NCBI GenBank assembly: GCA_943846685.1
Contig: OX044363.1
Location: forward strand, 1,344,001 to 1,408,000
Source: an uncultured Pseudomonadales bacterium
GTDB taxonomy: Bacteria; Pseudomonadota; Gammaproteobacteria; Pseudomonadales; Porticoccaceae
Length of the DNA: 64,000 nt
Direction of reading: 5' to 3'
The notes below the pieces were generated by a model. It searched no databases. It was not told the DNA's origin and was given only the letters and a program-made list of their open reading frames with translations. Position numbers and translations under genes: made by a program. Below, piece by piece: positions 8,730-15,799 of the stretch (its first letter is position 1; each line of letters opens with the position of its first letter).

Positions 8730-8884
8730 GGAGAGGTGTCCGAGTGGCTGACAAAACACATTGTGTTTTGGTCGCACGGAGGGCGGTCTCGAAGAGACAA
8801 GAGATATGGCTCTGCCATAGCTCGCAACAACGAGCGCGTCGTGCTCCTGACTAGTTAATAGGACAGAAAACGGCAGCAGTTTAT
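8730..8884 (+). repeat. tRNA-Ser 5'-half repeat unit 4, directly abutting the intact tRNA
   Basis: This 155-bp unit matches unit 3 and ends exactly where the intact tRNA-Ser begins at 8885. The array therefore reads as the tRNA 5' half repeated four times upstream of one complete tRNA gene, with the phase of the tRNA start kept throughout (8265, 8421, 8575, 8730, 8885). Confidence 0.9.
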
Positions 8885-8975
8885 GGAGAGGTGTCCGAGT
8901 GGCTGAAGGAGCACGCCTGGAAAGTGTGTAAGCGTTTATAGCGTTTCGAGGGTTCGAATCCCTCTCTCTCCGCCA
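8885..8975 (+). tRNA. tRNA-Ser(GGA)
   Basis: A complete class II tRNA of 91 bases with encoded CCA. The acceptor stem pairs GGAGAGG (8885-8891) with TCTCTCC (8965-8971). The anticodon arm is CACGC-CTGGAAA-GTGTG with anticodon GGA, reading UCC/UCU serine codons. A long variable arm (AAGCGTTTATAGCGTTT) follows, as expected for serine tRNA. The T-arm is GAGGG-TTCGAAT-CCCTC, followed by the discriminator G and CCA at 8973-8975. A strong terminator follows directly. It is the only intact member of the upstream tRNA-like array. Confidence 0.97.
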
Positions 8976-8980
8976 AAATC

Positions 8981-9015
8981 AATCCCCCGCATCGTAGATG
9001 CGGGGGATTTTTTTT
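8981..9015 (+). terminator. Rho-independent terminator after tRNA-Ser
   Basis: A hairpin AATCCCCCGCATC-GTA-GATGCGGGGGATT is followed by a run of eight T (9008-9015). It begins six bases after the tRNA CCA end, so it closes the tRNA transcript and probably the whole repeat-array transcript. Confidence 0.93.
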
Positions 9016-9049
9016 GCGGCGAAAGAAGTGTGAGATCCCTAGCCGGTTC

Positions 9050-9265
9050 GACAAAACACATCGTGTTTTGGACGCCGCAGGGGTTGTTAGTCCGCTTTAG
9101 CGGGCTAGTGATCACTAAATGCGAAAGTATTTTGGACGCACGCAGGGCGCCCCGCAGGGGTTGTTAGTCCGCTTTAGCGGGCTAGTGATCACTAAATGCG
9201 AAAGTATTTTGGACGCACGCAGGGCGCCCCGCAGGGGTTGTTAGTCCGCTTTAGCGGACTAACAA
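9050..9265 (+). repeat. 77-bp tandem repeats with the same hairpin motif as the tRNA array
   Basis: After the terminator comes one AAAACACA-TC-TGTGTTTT-like hairpin and then units with a 77-base period (TTGTTAG at 9084, 9161 and 9238). Each unit has an AAATGC-GAAA-GTATTT hairpin followed by GGACGCACGCAGGGCG, clearly related to the hairpins upstream of the tRNA. The last copy ends in a perfect 12-bp hairpin (TTGTTAGTCCGC, loop TTTA, 9238-9265). In the earlier copies the right arm is changed but still pairs if G-U wobbles are allowed. Confidence 0.85.
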
Positions 9266-9676
9266 TCAATCCCTTCCATCCACACCAATCCATCTCTTTT
9301 TTGCGAAATAAAAAGCCTCGGCAGGTGCGGCTAGGATGAGATCCTTCGGCTTCGCTCAGGATGACAAATTTGAGGTTGGATGCTGCATTCAGGAGATCCT
9401 TCGGCTTCGCTCAGGATGACAAAAAAAAGGGGCAGGATGACAAAAAAAAGGGGGCCGGATGACAAATTAGGCACTGTCTCAGGATAACTGCAAATCCTTC
9501 ATTCTGGCGAAGGCCATTACCTCTATGACTCGCAGTGCAATTCAAAAGATCCCAGCCTTCGCTGGGATGACGTTTCTTCGTTAGGGTAGACGTTGCCAGG
9601 CAACAAGTTTCTAGCTTAAATCCCCCCGCGGCCTGATAATGATTCCAAAACCAAGGAACTGAAATTAGGAACCAAC
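9266..9676. repeat. Intergenic region with dispersed GATCCTTCGG..CAGGATGAC repeats
   Basis: No gene is visible here. It holds two copies of the dispersed repeat (GATCCTTCGGCTTCGCTCAG, near 9340 and 9390), two short derivatives around GGATGACAAA with A8 and G4-5 runs (9420-9465), and a different inverted repeat built on TCCCAGCCTTCGCTGGGATG near 9550. The same family recurs in most other intergenic gaps of the window. Confidence 0.8.
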
Positions 9677-9994
9677 TTGCTGCACATACTCCTCCACTTT
9701 CTAGCCCCGGCAATAGTCGCCACCACCTTCTTCCGCAGCCAATGGAAGCACGCCTACCTGCTAATGCTAGCTACCCTAGCAGTAGACCTAGATCACCTAC
9801 TAGCCAACCCCGTCTACGACCCAAGTCGCTGCAGTATCGGCTTCCACCCATTACACCAACCTGTCTTTATAGCGCTATACCTAGCCCTCTGCCTGTTCCC
9901 CAAGACAAGAATTATCGGCATTGGTTTGATCCTGCATATGGCACTGGATAGCATCGATTGCCAGATTACTAACCGGCTTTGGTTTACGAACTAG
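9677..9994 (+). CDS. DUF6122-like small membrane protein
   Basis: This 105-residue protein starts with TTG 9677 (AGGA at 9667-9670). It has two to three hydrophobic helices and a conserved run: LHFLAPAIVATTFF, LLMLATLAVDLDHLLANPVYDPSRCSIGFHPLH and ILHMALDSIDC. The DLDHLLA, RCSI-FHPLH and HMALD histidine/aspartate motifs resemble the DUF6122 family of metal-hydrolase-like membrane proteins, a similarity I recall rather than have tested. Function is unknown. It lies alone between repeat-rich DNA and a convergent rhodanese gene. Confidence 0.72.
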   Translation: MLHILLHFLAPAIVATTFFRSQWKHAYLLMLATLAVDLDHLLANPVYDPSRCSIGFHPLHQPVFIALYLALCLFPKTRIIGIGLILHMALDSIDCQITNRLWFTN

Positions 9995-10112
9995 GGATTA
10001 CGGGCTAAGGATTACGAGCAAGGAATAAACTAAATTTTCTGTGAATCAGGGTGATTAACCTGCTATCTAAGGTTAATTAGATTCGCATCAGGAAGTATGA
10101 AGAAGGGCAGCT

Positions 10113-10457
10113 CTACTGAATAATCTCAATAGCCAGTAGCTCGCTGGCATTACCCAAACCGCCAGCATTGATAACATTGGTATATCCCAAGCCATCCATA
10201 ATTATCTTAGCCTGCCCAGATCTGTTGCCACTACGGCAGTACAGATAAACCTGCTGATTCTTATCCACTACGGCAGTCTCTATAGACTGCGCCACTAAAT
10301 CCAGTTGCAGATGCTGAGCTGTGGCAAGGTGTCCGGCATTCCATTCATCAAGGGTTCTAACATCAATAATCACGCTTTCGTCTCCAGTCGCCAAGGCAGG
10401 GGTTGCCATGGCTGTAAATATTATTGCAAAAAGTATTGCACTGAATTGTTGCTTCAT
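10113..10457 (-). CDS. Periplasmic single-domain rhodanese (PspE-like)
   Basis: This 114-residue protein has a signal peptide (MKQQFSAILFAIIFTAMATPALA) followed by one rhodanese domain. IIDVRTLDEWNAGHL and the active-site loop YCRSGNRSG (Cys74) are intact, so it could transfer sulfane sulfur to cyanide or thiol acceptors in the periplasm. Length and layout match PspE-type proteins. The next gene on the same strand is a small membrane protein 46 bases upstream, and the two may be co-transcribed. Confidence 0.9.
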   Translation of the reverse strand: MKQQFSAILFAIIFTAMATPALATGDESVIIDVRTLDEWNAGHLATAQHLQLDLVAQSIETAVVDKNQQVYLYCRSGNRSGQAKIIMDGLGYTNVINAGGLGNASELLAIEIIQ

Positions 10458-10503
10458 GGGCTTAATCCTTTATAGCAAGTTGTAAAATAACTATAACCCT
10501 GTT

Positions 10504-10857
10504 TTAGAAGATATTCCGCACAATAACCACCGACGACAAGCCAATCCAAAGGGTATTAAAGGCGACCATTGTCGGAAGTAATTTTCGCTCAGATACCCAG
10601 ATCAGAAGACCCGAGGTAAACAGCGTAATCAGATGCAGTTGCCAGATTTCTGTTTGCCAGATAAGTCCGGGTAGAATAACCGCAGCTTTTGCCAGCCAGG
10701 CAGCAGCTTCTACTACGTTGTAATTTACCCAGTAGCCGTCCTGAAACCACAGTCGATAGCTGCTGGCAATATTCCCATAGCCGACCCTGAAATAGACAAA
10801 GGCGGTTATGGTGAAAAAACATATTGCCGAAAGAATAATTTCCAAAAAAAACTCCAA
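10504..10857 (-). CDS. Hypothetical small membrane protein
   Basis: I do not recognise this 117-residue protein. It starts with TTG and has about four hydrophobic segments (residues 3-25, 48-65, 72-88 and 95-115), with an N-terminal FRVGYGNIASSYRLWFQDGYW loop. It lies directly upstream of the rhodanese gene on the same strand. It could be a small integral-membrane partner of that enzyme, but nothing in the sequence proves it. Confidence 0.6.
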   Translation of the reverse strand: MEFFLEIILSAICFFTITAFVYFRVGYGNIASSYRLWFQDGYWVNYNVVEAAAWLAKAAVILPGLIWQTEIWQLHLITLFTSGLLIWVSERKLLPTMVAFNTLWIGLSSVVIVRNIF

Positions 10858-11113
10858 TACAAGATTTTATACTCAAGACAGCTTACGTTACCTGATGTGG
10901 GCTAGATTAACTATCTATTTAGACTGCTATATCAGCGACAAAACCGATCTTTAACGTTTTTATACTCGTAGGGATGGTGGTATTATCAGGGATGTTTAGC
11001 ACATAATTATGACAATAAAAATAAACGCCTTTAGAAGCGATTACACCTTACTCCTATCTCGACGCCTTCAGGTTGCTGTTGGCTAAAATTTGTCAGGTGT
11101 AACTGGATAAAAA

Positions 11114-11908
11114 ATGAATCAGTCCCTATCACATACTGTTGATAACGCGTTGCGTGAATTTGATACTCACGCATTGAAGGATATCGATAAGTTAAAGTTG
11201 ATGGATCGGGTTGATAGCAAGTTTGTTGTTCCTGCGGAATTACTGCCATTTCTTTTGCAGGAATCCCAGCGTCAATATTCGCTGCTGTGTATCGATGGCG
11301 TTTTACGCAGTAATTACTCAAATGTTTATTTTGATACCGATGGGTTTAATTATTACCTTATGCACCACAACGGTAAGTTAAATCGCGTCAAGGTTCGCCA
11401 CCGCCACTATGTGGATACGGCGACTGCCTTTATAGAATTGAAATTCAAAAATAATAAGGGGCGAACCCTAAAGACCCGTATTCAGGCTGATCTGGATGCA
11501 GATGTCGCTATAGCCGAGCATAGAGGCTTCCTCGCGGATCATGGGATTTCTCAGGGCTGTCAATTGCAGCCTAGCCAGATCAGTGCTTACCAGCGAATAT
11601 GTTTGGCTAGCCAGAGTCTCGGAGAGCGTATCACCATAGATACCAACCCGAGTTTTATCGCCGCGGATTCTGGCGCGCAAGTGGTTCTCGATGATGCGAT
11701 TATTATTGAGATAAAACAGCGCCGTATCGATCGACAATCGCCTTTTTACCGTCTTGTTCGTTCACTCGGTCTACGACCGCAATCTTTTAGTAAATACTGT
11801 GTTGGCGTTTCCTTGACGATGCAGGACAGAATTAAAACCAATCGCTTTCAGCGCGATATTAGAAAAGTTGCCAAATTCAGCAACTCATTGAGGACTATTT
11901 CGACATGA
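11114..11908 (+). CDS. VTC-domain protein (putative polyphosphate polymerase)
   Basis: This 264-residue cytoplasmic protein carries a VTC domain, the tunnel-shaped polymerase fold of eukaryotic polyphosphate synthase Vtc4. Expected basic and acidic tunnel residues are seen in LMDRVDSKFVVP, LNRVKVRHRHYVD, AFIELKFKNNKGRTLKTRI and IIIEIKQRR, and it ends with the typical SPFYRLVRSLGLRPQSFSKYCVG. In yeast the domain makes polyphosphate from ATP; bacterial members are poorly characterised. The stop overlaps the next gene as ATGA, and the adjacent DUF4956 protein is its common bacterial partner. Confidence 0.85.
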   Translation: MNQSLSHTVDNALREFDTHALKDIDKLKLMDRVDSKFVVPAELLPFLLQESQRQYSLLCIDGVLRSNYSNVYFDTDGFNYYLMHHNGKLNRVKVRHRHYVDTATAFIELKFKNNKGRTLKTRIQADLDADVAIAEHRGFLADHGISQGCQLQPSQISAYQRICLASQSLGERITIDTNPSFIAADSGAQVVLDDAIIIEIKQRRIDRQSPFYRLVRSLGLRPQSFSKYCVGVSLTMQDRIKTNRFQRDIRKVAKFSNSLRTIST

Positions 11909-12570
11909 CCATAAGTTTGTTTAATGTGCATTTTTTATCACTGCTCCTGATTAACCTGATTTCGGTGCTGGTTTTGATGCGCGGTATTTATTACCGCTAT
12001 TCAAGCAATCGTGACTCGCTACTCGGGCTGACAATGTTTGGTATCGGCGTATTTTTGGTCGTTCATCTACTCCATGATATTGAAATGTCCATGGGCTTTG
12101 CCTTTGGTCTGTTTGCGGTATTTTCCATGTTGCGCTATCGCACCGAGTCGATCCCGATTCGCGATATGACCTATCTGTTTTTAGTCATTGTTATCGCATT
12201 GATAACCGCGGTTGTTCCTGCCTCAGCGCTGGAAATTTTGTTTATTAATATGTCGGTTTGTCTGTTGGCCCGATTGGCAGAGACCCAGTTGCTAGCACCG
12301 CGAACCCATCATAAGCCGGTGGTCTATGAAAATATTGAAAATATAAAACCTGAGAATCACCAGCGCCTGATCGAAGATCTGGTGGAGCGCACGGGTCTGG
12401 ATGTCTACAGGTTTGAGATAGAGCATATCGACTTCCTTAAAGATACTGCGCATCTTCGGGTTTTTTATCATGAGAATGCGGTTAAAGAGAATGCAGTTGC
12501 TAAGAGCGCCAAACTATCCAGTTTGGATTCGGTGGATTCTCCGACACAGCAGATAACCAAAGAGGGGTAA
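11905..12570 (+). CDS. DUF4956 domain-containing membrane protein
   Basis: This 221-residue protein has three to four membrane helices in its first 120 residues and a soluble C-terminal domain. The GFAFGLFAVFSMLRYRTESIPIRDMTYLFLVIVIAL stretch is the DUF4956 signature. It starts inside the last codons of the VTC gene (ATG at 11905), so it is translationally coupled. DUF4956 proteins are regular neighbours of VTC-domain genes; a role as membrane anchor or conduit for the polymer is plausible but unproven. The next gene starts three bases after its stop. Confidence 0.85.
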   Translation: MTISLFNVHFLSLLLINLISVLVLMRGIYYRYSSNRDSLLGLTMFGIGVFLVVHLLHDIEMSMGFAFGLFAVFSMLRYRTESIPIRDMTYLFLVIVIALITAVVPASALEILFINMSVCLLARLAETQLLAPRTHHKPVVYENIENIKPENHQRLIEDLVERTGLDVYRFEIEHIDFLKDTAHLRVFYHENAVKENAVAKSAKLSSLDSVDSPTQQITKEG

Positions 12571-12573
12571 ATA

Positions 12574-13722
12574 ATGAAAAATATCGCTAAGTTTTTTGTA
12601 CTTTTCACTGCGCTCTTTAGTGGGCTCTTTAGTGCAGGCCAGGCTTTCGCTGAAATCGATAATATTGAATATGGTGGCAGTGTTTTTTATGACGTTGATT
12701 CCTTCGACGGGGTGTATAACGCTGAGGGTGCTGTGATTAATATTGAGCGAGACAGGGTCTCTGAGTTACGCCGTGCTCAGCTCTATCTCAAGTTTGATTT
12801 AGCTGATAATTGGTCGTCTAAGCTGCAGTTAGGCTACAGCGAGAAAAGCAGTGAGACTAAAGTTAAGGATGCTTATGTTCGCTACAAAGGTTGGGGTTTT
12901 GCCGATATTACCATTGGTCAGGATAAAGAACCTTTTAGTCTGGGTTTAATGACCTCGCTTAAAAACAGCAATGCTATTGAAAGAAATATCGCCAGTCAGG
13001 CTTTTAGATTGGGGCGCAATCTGGGTATTAATTTGGCTTCAGCCAACAAGGATTATTCCTGGACCGTTGGACTTTATGAGGTGGGTGAGTACGGCAGCGA
13101 TACCACTCAGGGTGGCGGTGGCAAGTTGGCTGTAACCGGTCGCTTTTCCCTAACGCCTATCAATGATATTGGCCAAGTTCTTCATCTTGGCACTTCTTTC
13201 TCTGTGCGTGACTTGGACGGTGCTGAATTTGAGGTCGAGAGCAATGCTGAAGTTCATGGTTCAGTGGATGTACTGGATACACGAAACTTTCAAGCTGATT
13301 CTCTCAACCAGTATGCCTTGGAATCTGCCTGGATTAAGGATCGTTTAGCCCTAGTTGGCGAGGCTTACCATCAGGATGTTAAAGGGACGCTTGATAGCGA
13401 TAGCGCTACATACACAGGCTATTATGTTGAAGGAAGTTACTTTCTGACTAATGATTCACTGCGTTATAAGAAAGGGCGCTTTGCCGCTGTTAAGCCCAAT
13501 GCCGATTCAGGTGCCTGGCAGTTGGTTCTTAGACACAGCTATCTGGATGCGGAAGATAATCTCGATGGTATGGAAGTAACCAATTCAATGCTCGGTGTTA
13601 ATTACTATCGAAAAGCGATTAAGTTGATGGTTAATGTGACCCGCACAGAACTGGCTGGCTATGATGTTGAAGAGTTTGATCGTGGCGATGCGGTCTCTTT
13701 TCGGGCCCAGTACCGGTTCTAA
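12574..13722 (+). CDS. Outer-membrane porin, phosphate-selective porin O/P-like
   Basis: This 382-residue protein has a cleavable signal peptide ending AFA-E (residues 26-27) followed by beta-strand-rich sequence. RRAQLYLKFDLADNWSSKLQLGYSEKSSETKVKDAYVRYKGWGFADITIGQDKEPFSL is the typical start of an OprO/OprP-type barrel, and the protein ends YRF with a terminal aromatic residue. Family members form trimeric channels favouring phosphate or polyphosphate. It follows the DUF4956 gene by three bases, so the polymerase, membrane protein and porin look like one operon. The last 16 bases of the gene are imperfectly repeated just after it. Confidence 0.85.
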   Translation: MKNIAKFFVLFTALFSGLFSAGQAFAEIDNIEYGGSVFYDVDSFDGVYNAEGAVINIERDRVSELRRAQLYLKFDLADNWSSKLQLGYSEKSSETKVKDAYVRYKGWGFADITIGQDKEPFSLGLMTSLKNSNAIERNIASQAFRLGRNLGINLASANKDYSWTVGLYEVGEYGSDTTQGGGGKLAVTGRFSLTPINDIGQVLHLGTSFSVRDLDGAEFEVESNAEVHGSVDVLDTRNFQADSLNQYALESAWIKDRLALVGEAYHQDVKGTLDSDSATYTGYYVEGSYFLTNDSLRYKKGRFAAVKPNADSGAWQLVLRHSYLDAEDNLDGMEVTNSMLGVNYYRKAIKLMVNVTRTELAGYDVEEFDRGDAVSFRAQYRF

Positions 13723-13824
13723 AAGAGAGTACCGTTTCTAAAAGCCTAGCTTCAGGATTGTATTTATATAATCGCGCCTCTTAAAACAGGCGCTAAAACC
13801 AACGTTAAAGCACATATTTAAACA

Positions 13825-14001
13825 ATGCAAAAAATCTTCGCTATTATCCTTTTAAGCCTCTCTCAATCTGGCTGCCTGATCGCCGCTGCTGTCGACGGTG
13901 TGACTGATGTTGCCATTGCCGTCGTAAAGGCACCGATTAAAGTTGGTGCTGCAGTAGTCGATGTTGCTATTGGCGATGATGAGGATGAAGAATCAGAGTA
14001 A
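13825..14001 (+). CDS. Small lipoprotein (58 aa)
   Basis: This short gene encodes a 58-residue protein: a hydrophobic signal MQKIFAIILLSLSQSGC with the lipidated cysteine at position 17, then an alanine/valine-rich stretch with VDGVTDVAIAVVKAPIKVGAAVVDVAI and an acidic tail DDEDEESE. It resembles very small lipoproteins with valine-aspartate repeats; I do not assign a family. It lies about 100 bases after the porin on the same strand and might belong to that operon. Confidence 0.65.
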   Translation: MQKIFAIILLSLSQSGCLIAAAVDGVTDVAIAVVKAPIKVGAAVVDVAIGDDEDEESE

Positions 14002-14026
14002 TTTGATTCTAATCTGCTATTTAGTC

Positions 14027-15697
14027 CTATTTACCTTCAAGCAGACTTATCGCCACAGCCTCGGCAACCTTAATACCATCAATTCCCGCAGATAATATTC
14101 CACCCGCATAGCCGGCACCTTCGCCAGCAGGGTAGAGACCAGTGGTATTTACACTCTCATAATACCGATCGCGAACAATGCTTACAGGCGCTGATGTACG
14201 TGTCTCTACGCCGGTCATAATGGCATCAGCCATGGCATAGCCCTTAACCTGCTTATCAAAGGCGGGAATCGCTTCGCGAATGGCTTCGATGGCAAATTCT
14301 GGCAGTGCTTTGGACAGATCACCCAATGTAATTCCCGGCTTGTAGGAAGGCGTTACACTGGCCAGTTCTGTGGAAGGACGATTGTTTAAAAAGTCCCCAA
14401 CCAGCTGTGCCGGTGCATTGTAATTTTCACCGCCGAGTTTATAGGCAAGGCTCTCTAGTTCACGCTGTAAATCTATGCCGGCAAGGGGATGGTCGGGGAA
14501 GTCCTGCTCTGGTGAAATACCTACAACGATAGCGGCATTGGCATTGCGTTCATTGCGTGAATATTGCGACATGCCATTGGTGACAACCCGACCTTCTTCA
14601 GAGGTCGCGGCAACCACGGTGCCGCCGGGGCACATACAGAAGCTGTAGACACTGCGGCCACTTTTGCAGTGATGCACCAGCTTGTATTCCGCGGCTCCCA
14701 AAATAGGGTGCCCAGCCTGTTGGCCAAAGCGCGCGCGGTCAATGGTCGACTGTGGATGTTCAATACGAAAGCCAATCGAGAACGGCTTGGCTTCTATATA
14801 AACGCCCTGATCATAGAGCATCTGAAAGCTGTCGCGGGCGCTGTGACCAATGGCGAGAATAATATGCCGGCTGTGCAGGGTTTCACCGCTAGACAGCTTG
14901 ATACCAGTAATCTGTCCCTTTCCCTTACTACCCGATTCGCCATTCGCTTCTTTATCAGTCTCGCGAAGAATACTTTCTACCTTTTGCTCAAAGCGTATTT
15001 CGCCACCCAGACGAATAATCTCGGCACGCATATTCTCGACCATGGTGACCAGCTTAAAGGTGCCGATATGGGGTCGGCTCTCGGTAAGGATTTCCTCCGG
15101 CGCACCGGCAATCACAAATTCTTTTAATACTTTGCGTCCCAGATGGCGGCGGTCTTTGACTTGGCTCCAGAGTTTGCCGTCGGAAAAGGTGCCAGCACCG
15201 CCTTCGCCAAATTGCACATTGGAGTCGCTATCTAATTTTCGCTTGCGCCAAAAGCCCCATGTGTCCTGAGTGCGCTGGCGCACTTCGCGACCGCGTTCGA
15301 CAACGATGGGTTTTAAGCCCATCTGTGCCAGTACTAATGCGGCGAGTATTCCGCAGGGGCCAAAGCCGATAATAATCGGTCGCTGTTGATTGCCTGGCGG
15401 GAAATTCTGCAGCATTTGCCTGCGGCAACAAATTTATAGTTGGTGTCCGGGCTGGGGCCGACACGGGGCAGGGCGGGGGTTGTTTCCAGGACAGCGCTTT
15501 TCTAGGTTGTCGCCGAGTTCAATATCAAGCTGATAGATCAGCATAATATTGCCTTTTTTGCGGGCATCATAGCTGCGCTTATAGATGTTAAAGCCGAGCA
15601 ATTCTTCCGCAGAGATTTTTAGGGTTCTTAGAATTGCCTCAGGCAAATCATTCTCTGTGTGATTGAGGGGTAATTTGATTTCGCTGAGTCTGAGCAT
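14027..15697 (-). pseudogene. COG2509-type FAD-dependent dehydrogenase, frame disrupted near the N-terminus
   Basis: Family members are single ~540-residue proteins. Here the N-terminal domain (from ATG 15697: LRLSEIKLPLNHTENDL, RSYDARKKGNIMLIYQLDIEL) runs into a stop at 15434, and the FAD domain resumes in the same frame at 15415 (GFGPCGILAALVLAQMG, NVQFGEGGAGTFSDGKL, GLYPAGEGAGYAGGILSAGIDG). Between them about 18 expected residues, including VGPSPDTNYKFVA, are encoded in a different frame, so two compensating indels within about 60 bases explain the break. One could lie in the C-run near 15474. Either the gene is decaying or the consensus contains errors. Function is unknown; an oxidoreductase role follows from the FAD fold. 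Confidence 0.85.
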
Positions 15698-15799
15698 GGC
15701 TGCTTGGCTTATAGGCTGGCGGTTAAGACTCAGATTTTACCATGAATAGAGGCGCTTATTTCCCTTGAGATTAAATGTTTTGCTGCGGGCTAAGGGCGG

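Noticed and set aside
8287..8754. Open reading frames antisense to the tRNA-Ser repeat array (77 and 69 codons).
   Set aside because: They share nearly the same sequence because they lie on repeat units, have no ribosome site or family match, and cross hairpins; they are products of the repeats.
8265..8884. Additional tRNA-Ser genes.
   Set aside because: The four upstream copies have only the acceptor 5' strand and half of the D-arm; anticodon and T arms are absent.
8230..9270. An integron attC array.
   Set aside because: The hairpins are short and there is no cassette gene, integrase or conserved attC core site pair.
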